51,026 nt of DNA from an uncultured Gammaproteobacteria bacterium (lineage in GTDB: Bacteria > Pseudomonadota > Gammaproteobacteria > CAMYKB01), in NCBI GenBank assembly GCA_947258875.1, contig CAMYKB010000030.1:1-51026 (forward strand), given 5' to 3'. A program made the translations under genes and the position numbers. Under the pieces are notes generated by a model. The model was given only the letters and a program-made list of their open reading frames with translations, was not told the origin of the DNA and made no database searches. Positions 44,034 through 51,026 of the stretch are shown here, in pieces. Position 1 is the first letter of the stretch, and every line of letters begins with the position of its first letter.

Positions 44034-45071
44034 GTGGATGAAAATCGTAAAAAGGCATTAGCCGCAGCGTTGGGCCAGATTGAGAAACAATTTGGCAAGG
44101 GCGCCGTGATGCGTATGGGTGATGGCACTGCTGCGCGTGATGTGGAGGTGGTTTCTACCGGCTCACTGGCGCTGGATGTGGCGCTGGGTATCGGTGGTTT
44201 ACCCAAAGGGCGCGTTGTTGAGATTTACGGTCCGGAATCTTCCGGTAAAACCACGCTGACCCTGCAGGTCGTTGCTGAATGCCAAAAACACGGTGGTACA
44301 GCGGCCTTTGTGGATGCCGAGCATGCGCTGGATCCCGGTTATGCGGAAAAGCTGGGGGTGAATGTCGATGATCTGCTGGTGTCGCAACCTGATACCGGTG
44401 AACAGGCGCTGGAGATCACCGATATGCTGGTGCGCTCAGGCGCGGTCGATGTCGTGGTGGTCGACTCGGTGGCGGCGTTGACGCCCAAGGCCGAAATTGA
44501 AGGCGAGATGGGTGATTCCCATATGGGCCTGCATGCCCGTTTGATGTCGCAGGCACTGCGCAAACTTACCGGCAACATCAAGCGCTCCAATACTATGGTG
44601 ATCTTCATTAACCAGATCCGCATGAAGATCGGCGTGATGTTCGGCAGCCCGGAAACCACTACCGGTGGTAATGCGCTCAAGTTTTATTCCTCGGTACGCC
44701 TGGATATCCGCCGCATCGGCTCTATCAAGAAGGGTGATGAAATCGTTGGTAACGAAACCCGCGTCAAGGTGGTTAAGAACAAAATGGCACCGCCGTTCAA
44801 GAAGGCTGAATTTGAAATCCTCTACGGTGAGGGTATCTCGCATGTCGGTGAGCTTATCGACTTGGGTGTGCAACACAATATCGTCGATAAATCCGGCGCC
44901 TGGTACAGTTACAAGGGCGACCGCATTGGCCAGGGCAAGGACAATGCACGTACCTTTATGAAAGAGCATCCGGAGATCGCCGAGGACATTGATAATCAGT
45001 TGCGCGCACTGTTGCTACCCAAAGGCGAGCCCGTCATAGAGAGTGAGGTTGAAGCAGCCGAAGAAGCCTGA
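44034..45071 (+). CDS. recA: Recombinase RecA
   Basis: RecA forms filaments on single-stranded DNA for strand exchange and promotes LexA cleavage. Walker A is GPESSGKT at residues 66-73, and the [14 protein letters not shown] and [15 protein letters not shown] stretches are clear. At 345 residues with an acidic tail it is normal. The start is a GTG ([13 protein letters not shown]), with GAGGAGAG upstream. It is followed by recX, which overlaps it by 29 bases. Confidence 0.98.
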   Translation: MDENRKKALAAALGQIEKQFGKGAVMRMGDGTAARDVEVVSTGSLALDVALGIGGLPKGRVVEIYGPESSGKTTLTLQVVAECQKHGGTAAFVDAEHALDPGYAEKLGVNVDDLLVSQPDTGEQALEITDMLVRSGAVDVVVVDSVAALTPKAEIEGEMGDSHMGLHARLMSQALRKLTGNIKRSNTMVIFINQIRMKIGVMFGSPETTTGGNALKFYSSVRLDIRRIGSIKKGDEIVGNETRVKVVKNKMAPPFKKAEFEILYGEGISHVGELIDLGVQHNIVDKSGAWYSYKGDRIGQGKDNARTFMKEHPEIAEDIDNQLRALLLPKGEPVIESEVEAAEEA

Positions 45072-45531
45072 GGCTTCCATTCCCGAAAGAGATAGTCGTC
45101 AAGTCGCGCTGGGCCTACTGGCCCGGCGCGAACATTCACGTCATGAGTTACAGTACAAGCTTGCCTCGCGGGGTTTCGAAGAGCCGGAAATCGAAGATTT
45201 GTTGAGTGCGCTGACAGCAGAGCGGCTGCTCAGTGATGGACGGTTCGCTGAAGCCTATGTGCGTTCGCGCCAACAACGTGGCATGGGACCGTTGCGCGTC
45301 AGGGCTGAACTCAGGGAGCGCGGTGTGGCGGGTGAGTTAATCGATGATGCGCTTTCAAGGGCTGAAGACGACTGGCTCGAGCTTGCTCGAGCACAGTTCC
45401 ACAAGAAATTTAGTGAGGGTGCTGCGCGTGATTATAAAGCCCGCGCAAAGCAGGCCCGGTTTTTACAACAACGCGGTTTCTCGGGTGATATTATTCGTAG
45501 CGTGTTGGATGATACTGATGCGGCCGATTGA
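45043..45531 (+). CDS. recX: Regulatory protein RecX
   Basis: RecX limits RecA filament growth. At 162 residues it has the three-helix repeat pattern with [40 protein letters not shown] and [10 protein letters not shown]. The start is uncertain: GTG at 45043 or TTG at 45049, both within the end of recA, which implies translational coupling. Confidence 0.93.
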   Translation: MRLKQPKKPEASIPERDSRQVALGLLARREHSRHELQYKLASRGFEEPEIEDLLSALTAERLLSDGRFAEAYVRSRQQRGMGPLRVRAELRERGVAGELIDDALSRAEDDWLELARAQFHKKFSEGAARDYKARAKQARFLQQRGFSGDIIRSVLDDTDAAD

Positions 45532-45562
45532 GTTTTTGTAATGATGCTATTGATGACTGAGA

Positions 45563-48196
45563 GTGAGTGGATTTTTGGCTAGTAAGATCACAACCAGTGC
45601 GGAATTACGCACACTGTTTCTGGATTATTTCAAGGCCAGCGGCCATGAGGTCGTGGCCTCCAGTTCGCTGGTGCCTGCCAATGATCCCACCTTGCTGTTT
45701 ACCAATGCCGGTATGGTGCCGTTTAAGGATGTTTTTCTTGGTCGCGAGAAGCGTCCCTATACGCGTGCCACCAGCAGCCAGCGCTGTGTGCGCGCGGGTG
45801 GCAAACATAATGACTTGGAAAACGTCGGCTACACCGCACGGCATCACACCTTTTTTGAGATGCTGGGTAATTTCAGCTTCGGTGATTATTTCAAACGCGA
45901 GGCGATCCACTATGCCTGGGAATTTCTTACCGATGTCATCGGTCTGCCTCCGGAACGCTTGTGGGTGACGGTTTACGAAGAAGATGATGAAGCCGAAGAC
46001 ATATGGCTGAAGGAGATCAAGGTTGATCCTCAGCGTTTCGGCCGTATAGGCGCCAAGGATAATTTCTGGTCCATGGGTGATACCGGTCCCTGCGGCCCTT
46101 GCACGGAAGTCTTTTACGATCACGGCCCAGACATTCCGGGCGGTCCACCGGGCAGTCCGAATGAAGACGGCGACCGTTACATCGAGATCTGGAATCTGGT
46201 GTTCATGCAGTACGATCGCGACAAGAACGGTAACCTTAACCCCTTGCCCAAACCATCGGTTGATACTGGTATGGGCCTGGAGCGACTTGCCGCCATCCTG
46301 CAAGGGGTGCACAGCAATTATCAAATTGATCTGTTTCAGAAATTGATCAATGTAGCGGCTGATGTCATTGGTACGCAAGACAAAGAAAATGCTTCATTAA
46401 AAGTTATCGCTGACCACATTCGTTCCTGCAGTTTCCTGATCGTCGATGGCGTATCGCCGTCCAATGAAGGTCGTGGTTATGTGTTGCGCCGTATTATCCG
46501 CCGCGCTGCACGACATGGACATAGCCTCGGTATGACGGAACCCTTTTTCTATAAAATTGTGCAAGCATTGTGCGATGAAATGGGTCAAGCCTATCCCGAG
46601 TTGGTGAAAGCACGATCACAGGTCGAAGGTGTGCTGCAACAGGAAGAGGAACGCTTTGCCGAAACATTGGAGCAAGGACTGCGCATTCTGGAAGAAGATC
46701 TTGCCGGTCTCAAAGGTAAAGAGATTCCGGGCACGACCGTGTTCAAGCTTTATGATACTTATGGTTTCCCGGTCGATTTAACCAACGACATCGCGCGTGA
46801 ACGCGGTCTGAGCCTGGACATGGCGGGTTACGGCCGTGAAATGGACGCACAGCGTGAACGTGCTCGTGAGGCCAGTAAATTCAAGTCTGATGAGCTCGTC
46901 AATGCGGAGGTTGTCGGTAAGCTTTCACCAACAGCGTTTTCAGGTTATGACCATCTGGTCGACCAAAGTCGGGTTGTTGCCCTGATCAAAGATGGCATCA
47001 GCGTTGATGCCTTGTTGACAGGTGAAGAAGGGGTCGTGCTACTCGATCCAACCCCATTCTATGCTGAGTCCGGTGGCCAGGTCGGTGATGCCGGTATGTT
47101 GGAGGGCGAAGGTGCAGATTTTGAGGTGCGTGATACGCAGAAACAGGGCGCACTGCACGCGCATATCGGCACCGTAAAATCGGGGGCTATCAAGCGTGGC
47201 GATATGCTCACAGCGCATGTCGATAAAGCGCGCCGTCAAGCGATCATTCTCAATCATTCGGCTACACATTTGTTGCATGCCGCCTTGCGCAAGGTGTTGG
47301 GCGAACATGTGCAGCAAAAGGGCTCACTGGTTGCACCGGATCGCCTGCGGTTTGATTTTTCACATCATGAGGCGGTGACTGATACGCAGTTACAAGAAAT
47401 CGAGAAATTGGTGAATGATGAAATACGTGCCAATGCTGCAGCGCAGGCCCGGGAGATGCCGATGGAAGATGCCGTCGCCAGTGGTGCCATGGCATTGTTT
47501 GGTGAAAAGTACAGCGACGTGGTGCGTGTACTCTCGATCGGTGAATTTTCGATGGAGTTGTGTGGCGGCACCCATGTCGAGCGTGCCGGTGATATTGGTG
47601 TCTTCAGAATTATTGCAGAATCGGGTGTCGCAGCCGGAATACGCCGTATTGAGGCATTGACGGGTGATAATGCGCTGTGCTGGATTGCAGAGAATGAAAA
47701 GCGACTCGATGATATTGCTGGTCTGGTCAAAGCTGGTCGCGACGACGTTGATGCCAAGGTGCGGCAAGTACTGGAGCAGAACCGCGCACTAGAGAAAGAG
47801 CTGCAACAGTTGCGTGCCAAACTGGCCTCGCAGGCGGGCAGTGATCTAGCGTCGCAGGTCGTAGAAATCAATGGGCTTAAAGTTCTGGCGGCTAATCTTG
47901 AGGGTGCCGATCCGAAATCATTACGTGACACTATGGATCAGCTCAAGAACAAACTCGGTAGCGCTGCCATCGTGCTTGGCACGGTCAAGGATGACAAAGT
48001 CAGCCTGGTGGCCGGGGTTACCAAGGACCAGATCGCGCGTATCAAAGCGGGTGACCTGGTGAATGCCGTTGCCCAGCAGGTTGGTGGCAAAGGCGGAGGG
48101 CGTCCGGATATGGCGATGGCGGGTGGCAATGACCCCAGAGCATTAGATCGAGCGCTAAAGAGTGTGCCTGGCTGGGTTGAGCAACAACTTTCTTAA
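45563..48196 (+). CDS. alaS: Alanyl-tRNA synthetase
   Basis: This class II synthetase charges tRNA-Ala. The aminoacylation domain shows [15 protein letters not shown] and [17 protein letters not shown]. The editing domain carries [11 protein letters not shown] and [11 protein letters not shown], and the C-terminal Gly-rich segment is [15 protein letters not shown]. The GTG at 45563 gives 877 residues; the TTG at 45575 (starting [11 protein letters not shown]) is equally plausible and fits the family N-terminus better. It follows recX by 31 bases, the usual order. Confidence 0.96.
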   Translation: MSGFLASKITTSAELRTLFLDYFKASGHEVVASSSLVPANDPTLLFTNAGMVPFKDVFLGREKRPYTRATSSQRCVRAGGKHNDLENVGYTARHHTFFEMLGNFSFGDYFKREAIHYAWEFLTDVIGLPPERLWVTVYEEDDEAEDIWLKEIKVDPQRFGRIGAKDNFWSMGDTGPCGPCTEVFYDHGPDIPGGPPGSPNEDGDRYIEIWNLVFMQYDRDKNGNLNPLPKPSVDTGMGLERLAAILQGVHSNYQIDLFQKLINVAADVIGTQDKENASLKVIADHIRSCSFLIVDGVSPSNEGRGYVLRRIIRRAARHGHSLGMTEPFFYKIVQALCDEMGQAYPELVKARSQVEGVLQQEEERFAETLEQGLRILEEDLAGLKGKEIPGTTVFKLYDTYGFPVDLTNDIARERGLSLDMAGYGREMDAQRERAREASKFKSDELVNAEVVGKLSPTAFSGYDHLVDQSRVVALIKDGISVDALLTGEEGVVLLDPTPFYAESGGQVGDAGMLEGEGADFEVRDTQKQGALHAHIGTVKSGAIKRGDMLTAHVDKARRQAIILNHSATHLLHAALRKVLGEHVQQKGSLVAPDRLRFDFSHHEAVTDTQLQEIEKLVNDEIRANAAAQAREMPMEDAVASGAMALFGEKYSDVVRVLSIGEFSMELCGGTHVERAGDIGVFRIIAESGVAAGIRRIEALTGDNALCWIAENEKRLDDIAGLVKAGRDDVDAKVRQVLEQNRALEKELQQLRAKLASQAGSDLASQVVEINGLKVLAANLEGADPKSLRDTMDQLKNKLGSAAIVLGTVKDDKVSLVAGVTKDQIARIKAGDLVNAVAQQVGGKGGGRPDMAMAGGNDPRALDRALKSVPGWVEQQLS

Positions 48197-48274
48197 CCGC
48201 GCTCTTTAAACCCGTCTCCATTTATTGTCTAATGCGCGTCCCGGTAGATTCCTGATAATAGATGTAATCAAATC

Positions 48275-49525
48275 ATGGCATTGATTGTTCAGAAATACGG
48301 TGGCACCTCGGTTGGTTCGGTGGAGCGAATCCAGAATGTGGCCGAAAAGGCCGTGCAGTTTCGCAAGCAGGGGCACGATCTGGTGATCGTTGTCTCTGCG
48401 ATGAGTGGCCAGACCGATCGTTTACTGGGGCTGGCACGCGAAATTCATGAACGCCCCGCCGGACGTGAGCTTGATGTATTGCTCTCCACCGGTGAACAAG
48501 TCACCATTGCCTTATTAAGTATGGCCTTGCAGCAGCGAGGTTGCCCCGCCGTTTCTTATACCGGTGGGCAGGTACATATCCTGACCGATAGCGCACATAA
48601 CAAGGCGCGTATTCAGGATATTGAAGGGGCCAGGGTGCGGCGCGACCTGGCGGATGGCAAGATAGTGGTAGTGGCCGGTTTTCAAGGTGTTGATGAACAT
48701 GGCAATATTACTACCCTCGGGCGAGGGGGCTCTGATACCACTGCCGTTGCGTTGGCGGCTGCCCTAAACGCCGATGAATGCCAGATCTATACTGATGTGG
48801 ATGGTGTGTACACTACCGACCCGCGTGTTGAACCCCAGGCCCGGCGTCTTGGTCGCATTACCTTTGAGGAAATGTTGGAAATGGCCAGCCAGGGCTCCAA
48901 GGTGCTGCAAATCCGGGCAGTTGAGTTTGCCGGTAAATACGGCGTGCCATTGCGGGTATTGTCTAGTTTTGAGGATGGACCCGGTACCTTAATCAGCCTT
49001 GAGGATGAAGATATGGAAAAAGCGTTAATCTCCGGTATCGCCTTTAACCGGGACGAAGCGCAGCTGACGATTGCGGGTGTGCCTGATCAGCCCGGCGTGG
49101 CATACAATATTCTTGGACCGATTTCAGATGCCAATATCGAAGTCGATATGATTGTACAAAACGTGGGAGCTGACGACACCACCGATTTTACCTTCACTGT
49201 CCATAGAAATGATTACGATAAAGCTATGGAGCTGCTGACGGATGTGTCCAGGAAACTGGGTGGACGCACTGTAGAAGGCGACAAAAAAATCATTAAAATC
49301 GCCCTGGTCGGTGTCGGCATGCGTTCACATGCGGGCATTGCCAGTAAGATGTTCAAGGCGCTGGCGGACGAGGGCATTAACATCCGCATGATCTCAACCT
49401 CCGAGATCAAGGTCTCTGTAGTGGTTGAGGAAAAATATCTTGAGTTAGGTGTGCGGGCGCTGCATGATGCTTTTGGTCTGGCAGAGGCCGCCGAAGATGA
49501 GGCGGATGTCAAAGCAAAGATATAA
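48275..49525 (+). CDS. lysC: Aspartate kinase
   Basis: Aspartate kinase makes aspartyl-phosphate for lysine, threonine and methionine synthesis. The kinase domain begins LIVQKYGGTSVGSVERI and includes TLGRGGSDTTAVALAAAL and YTDVDGVYTTDPR. Two ACT domains (about residues 265-400) give feedback control. At 416 residues it is the single-function type. It lies between alaS and csrA, the order found in many Gammaproteobacteria such as Pseudomonas. Confidence 0.95.
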   Translation: MALIVQKYGGTSVGSVERIQNVAEKAVQFRKQGHDLVIVVSAMSGQTDRLLGLAREIHERPAGRELDVLLSTGEQVTIALLSMALQQRGCPAVSYTGGQVHILTDSAHNKARIQDIEGARVRRDLADGKIVVVAGFQGVDEHGNITTLGRGGSDTTAVALAAALNADECQIYTDVDGVYTTDPRVEPQARRLGRITFEEMLEMASQGSKVLQIRAVEFAGKYGVPLRVLSSFEDGPGTLISLEDEDMEKALISGIAFNRDEAQLTIAGVPDQPGVAYNILGPISDANIEVDMIVQNVGADDTTDFTFTVHRNDYDKAMELLTDVSRKLGGRTVEGDKKIIKIALVGVGMRSHAGIASKMFKALADEGINIRMISTSEIKVSVVVEEKYLELGVRALHDAFGLAEAAEDEADVKAKI

Positions 49526-49566
49526 AATAAGATGTAAACTTAAGTGTATAGGCTATAGAGGGGCCC

Positions 49567-49654
49567 CAGGATTAAGGGTTGCATTGTAGCTACAGGGAGA
49601 ATATAGGACTTATAATAACTATAAAAAACAAATATTTAGGAGATAATCAGGATG
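49567..49654 (+). promoter_or_regulatory. csrA leader with GGA motifs (possible CsrA autoregulation)
   Basis: The leader carries CAGGA (49567), ACAGGGA (49592), TAGGA (49604), TTAGGAG (49636, the ribosome-binding site) and CAGGATG (49648), which overlaps the start codon. Multiple GGA sites covering the ribosome-binding site and start are the pattern by which CsrA represses its own mRNA in E. coli. Confidence 0.5.
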
Positions 49655-49840
49655 TTAATTTTAACACGTCGAGTTGGAGAAACATTAATGATCGGTGATG
49701 AAGTCACCGTGACGGTTTTAGGGGTAAAAGGTAATCAGGTGCGTATTGGTGTAAATGCCCCCAAAGAAGTCGCTGTGCACCGTGAAGAAATCTACGAACG
49801 CATCAAGCGTGAAAAAGAGCAGGCCGCAAGTAGTAGCTGA
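49652..49840 (+). CDS. csrA: Carbon storage regulator CsrA
   Basis: This is an RNA-binding dimer that controls translation and stability of mRNAs by binding GGA motifs in hairpin loops. At 62 residues it has the full [18 protein letters not shown] start, the [20 protein letters not shown] core and a short tail. AGGAG precedes the ATG. It is followed by the tRNA-Ser and tRNA-Arg genes, as in E. coli. Confidence 0.97.
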   Translation: MLILTRRVGETLMIGDEVTVTVLGVKGNQVRIGVNAPKEVAVHREEIYERIKREKEQAASSS

Positions 49841-49917
49841 TCGCCAGTAGATCAACCATAACGATATTTTCCAGACTGCACCCGGTTCACGGTGTGGCGT
49901 GGAATTTTCGCACTTCC

Positions 49918-50029
49918 GGAGAGATGGCCGAGTGGCTGACAAAATCGTCGGGAACGATTTTGAACCGCCGGTAGGCGGGCCTGTAAGGCGAAGGGCAGGA
50001 AGCCCGGAGTAACGCGCTCCGTGGAGCGC
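49918..50029 (+). repeat. tRNA-Ser 5' fragment joined to hairpin element A
   Basis: Positions 49918-49939 are identical to the first 22 bases of tRNA-Ser(GCT). They break off in the D-loop and continue into an array of hairpins: AAAATCGT/ACGATTTT around CGGGA (49940-49962); CCGCC/GGCGG around GGTA; a small GCC/GGC; GGGC/GCCC around AGGAA (49993-50005); and GCGCTC/GAGCGC (50014-50029). The intact tRNA-Ser starts 52 bases later. Confidence 0.75.
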
Positions 50030-50081
50030 CGTTCTAAATGGGAAGATTAAAAGTAGCGGAAATACCGTTACCAATGAATGT

Positions 50082-50172
50082 GGAGAGATGGCCGAGTGGC
50101 TGAAGGCGCTCCCCTGCTAAGGGAGTATACGTTAATAGCGTATCGAGGGTTCGAATCCCTCTCTCTCCGCCA
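50082..50172 (+). tRNA. tRNA-Ser (GCT anticodon)
   Basis: This is a class II tRNA. The acceptor GGAGAGA pairs with TCTCTCC, discriminator G, CCA encoded. The anticodon loop CTGCTAA between CTCCC and GGGAG gives GCT (AGC/AGU serine codons). The long variable arm is TATACGTTAATAGCGTAT-like. The order csrA to tRNA-Ser is conserved in Gammaproteobacteria. Confidence 0.96.
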
Positions 50173-50211
50173 TTTAATAAGGGGGCGGGGTTTTCGCCCC
50201 CTTATTAAATG
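50171..50211 (+). terminator. Long hairpin after tRNA-Ser
   Basis: A perfect 17-base stem (CATTTAATAAGGGGGCG and its complement) surrounds GGGTTTT. It begins in the CCA end of the tRNA. The stem ends in A/T pairs without a following T-run, but its strength and position fit a terminator or a 3'-end processing signal. Confidence 0.55.
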
Positions 50212-50222
50212 GCTAAAGTGGC

Positions 50223-50351
50223 TCGAACCCTCGCTATAGATAACTGGGTTCGACCAATCCGCCGGGAGCGGATTGGAACAGCGGCGGTTTTTGCCGCTGG
50301 CCCCAAAGGGGCGAGGGGCAGGGAAGCGCCGAGTAATCTCTTTCTCCGCCA
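50223..50351 (+). repeat. Hairpin element B joined to a tRNA-Ser 3' fragment
   Basis: It begins with an inverted copy of the tRNA-Ser T-arm (TCGAACCCTCG, 50223-50233), then a direct GGGTTCGA (50246-50253). Hairpins follow: CCAATCCGC/GCGGATTGG around CGGGA (50254-50276), CAGCGGC/GCCGCTG (50279-50299), GCCCC/GGGGC around AAA, and a stem around AGGGAA (50315-50330). It ends with a sequence close to the last bases of tRNA-Ser, including CCGCCA. Confidence 0.75.
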
Positions 50352-50540
50352 TATCCAAAGAAAAAGGGGCTTCTGGCCTACTGCTGTCCCACTAAATGAG
50401 GAACGGCAGCCCAAGGCTGATAGTGTCACCATCACGCCGCTTAAGAGGGGTTGAGAAGAAGGTGGTCATAGGCGGATTCATGCCCTGTGCTTGGTATCAC
50501 CTGTCAGTAGACACAATCTGCTCATAGTGGCTATCTTTGC

Positions 50541-50569
50541 TTGCAGCCTGTGTGAGAATTAAGGATAAT
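50541..50569 (+). promoter_or_regulatory. Sigma70-type promoter for the tRNA-Arg region
   Basis: The -35 TTGCAG and -10 GATAAT are separated by exactly 17 bases, followed by a GC-rich stretch (CCGCGC) typical of stable-RNA promoters. It lies 20 bases upstream of the partial tRNA-Arg copy, so the fragment and the intact tRNA should be on one transcript. I see no gene in 50352-50540. Confidence 0.6.
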
Positions 50570-50588
50570 TCCGCGCTCTTTGATTGTT

Positions 50589-50676
50589 GCGCCCGTAGCT
50601 CAGCTGGGCGAGGTGGATAAGAATTTGATCCAGTGAATCAAATTCCCAGTGAGCGCCAGGGCAGGGATGACCTGGC
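50589..50676 (+). repeat. tRNA-Arg 5' fragment joined to hairpin element D
   Basis: Positions 50589-50607 match the first 19 bases of tRNA-Arg(ACG). They are followed by GAATTTGAT/ATCAAATTC around CCAGTGA (50621-50645) and GCCAGG/CCTGGC around GCAGGGATGA (50655-50676). The latter loop contains CAGGGATG, close to the known CsrA-binding consensus. The intact tRNA-Arg starts 60 bases downstream. Confidence 0.7.
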
Positions 50677-50736
50677 AGGTGTTCAGTAAAACTATTGATG
50701 TATCGCCATGGATGGCTAGAAAAGTTTAAAGTTTTT

Positions 50737-50813
50737 GCGCCCGTAGCTCAGCTGGATAGAGTACCTGGCTACGAACCAGGGGGTCGGAGGTTCGAATCCT
50801 TCCGGGCGCGCCA
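50737..50813 (+). tRNA. tRNA-Arg (ACG anticodon)
   Basis: The acceptor GCGCCCG pairs with CGGGCGC, discriminator G, CCA encoded. The anticodon loop CTACGAA between CCTGG and CCAGG gives ACG (CGU/CGC/CGA arginine codons after A-to-I editing). The T-arm is GGAGGTTCGAATCC. It is the second tRNA after csrA, matching the usual Ser-Arg order. Confidence 0.97.
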
Positions 50814-50816
50814 TAT

Positions 50817-50856
50817 AAACAAAAGGCCTACCCTTGTGGTAGGCCTTTTGTTTATT
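50817..50856 (+). terminator. Intrinsic terminator after tRNA-Arg
   Basis: A perfect 16-base stem (AAACAAAAGGCCTACC and its complement) around CTTGT is followed by T-rich sequence (TTTTGTTTATTT). It begins 4 bases after the tRNA CCA. Confidence 0.75.
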
Positions 50857-50874
50857 TAGTGCACTGAATTATGC

Positions 50875-51009
50875 TCGAACCTCCGAACATAATTGAGAAT
50901 CTGGTTCGACAAAATTGCCTGGAGCGGTTTTGAACAGCGGCGTTATTTGCCGCTGGCCCCGGAGGGGCGGAGCACAGGGAAGTGCGGAGTAATCCTTCCG
51001 GGCGCGCCA
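50875..51009 (+). repeat. Hairpin element C joined to a tRNA-Arg 3' fragment
   Basis: It begins with an inverted copy of the tRNA-Arg T-arm (TCGAACCTCCG, 50875-50885) and a direct GGTTCGA (50903-50909). Hairpins follow: CAAAATTGC/GCGGTTTTG around CTGGA (50910-50932), CAGCGGC/GCCGCTG, GCCCC/GGGGC around GGA, and GCAC/GTGC around AGGGAA (50972-50985). It ends with the last 19 bases of tRNA-Arg, including CCA (50991-51009). Its layout matches element B. Confidence 0.75.
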
Positions 51010-51026
51010 TCAGTAAAAATCATAAC

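Noticed and set aside
45605-46378. A 257-codon minus-strand frame inside alaS
   Set aside because: It mirrors the conserved catalytic domain of alaS and looks like no known protein; long antisense frames are common opposite such genes.
1-51026. CRISPR arrays, prophage or conjugative genes
   Set aside because: No regularly spaced direct repeats, integrases or phage genes were seen; the tRNA fragments near the right end are not separated by any island cargo.

Overview
The window looks like a gammaproteobacterial chromosome segment from a CO2-fixing chemolithoautotroph. Two blocks of ordinary housekeeping genes flank an accessory block of about 23 kb for inorganic-carbon uptake and fixation. 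The order recA-recX-alaS-lysC-csrA-tRNA-Ser-tRNA-Arg matches the classic gammaproteobacterial neighbourhood. The form IA RuBisCO with a complete alpha-carboxysome operon is typical of sulfur-oxidising or similar autotrophs. No energy-generating oxidation genes lie in the window, so the electron donor cannot be read from it.

Left block (1-16.8 kb): tRNA-Leu(CAG), rnr, a DUF4177-like small gene, rlmB, the rpsF-rpsR-rplI ribosomal operon with a clear sigma70 promoter, dnaB-alr (4-base overlap), a small membrane protein, a cupin, an AddB-like PD-(D/E)XK nuclease, fdxA, a GalE-like epimerase, mutS and a small unknown gene. The nuclease frame is open for 80 codons upstream of its first usable ATG and has no normal start codon there.

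Regulatory and transport module (16.8-22.6 kb): an NtrC-type sigma54 activator and a sensor kinase broken by a frameshift. Divergent from them, a near-perfect sigma54 promoter with paired upstream inverted repeats drives a universal-stress-like gene and then a SulP permease carrying a roughly 100-residue coiled-coil insertion.

Carbon fixation module (22.8-42.4 kb): csoS1D-Nudix as a separate unit, then cbbL-cbbS-csoS2-csoSCA-csoS4A-csoS4B-csoS1-csoS1-ferritin-like-acRAF-mcdA-mcdB, then cbbR, then a DAB-type inorganic-carbon pump (dabB, a NuoM-like membrane subunit, dabA), a CPII-like PII protein and a second SulP permease. Together these would accumulate bicarbonate, build and position carboxysomes, and control the process through CbbR and PII. 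A related inverted repeat (ATAGAT-N4-GTCTAT) occurs before csoS1D, before cbbL and before cbbR and is a candidate shared operator. A 5' remnant of another SulP gene lies just before dabB. A decayed IS3-family fragment closes this block.

Right block (42.9-51.0 kb): pncC, thpR, recA, recX, alaS, lysC, csrA, tRNA-Ser(GCT) and tRNA-Arg(ACG). Each of these two tRNA genes is preceded by a copy of its own 5' end and followed, beyond its terminator, by a copy of its own 3' end. These fragments are joined to short arrays of hairpins that share an architecture, show paired base changes and mostly display GGA in their loops. Because they sit beside csrA, the most intriguing reading is a family of tRNA-linked structured RNAs, possibly CsrA-binding. 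I do not recognise this element as a named family.
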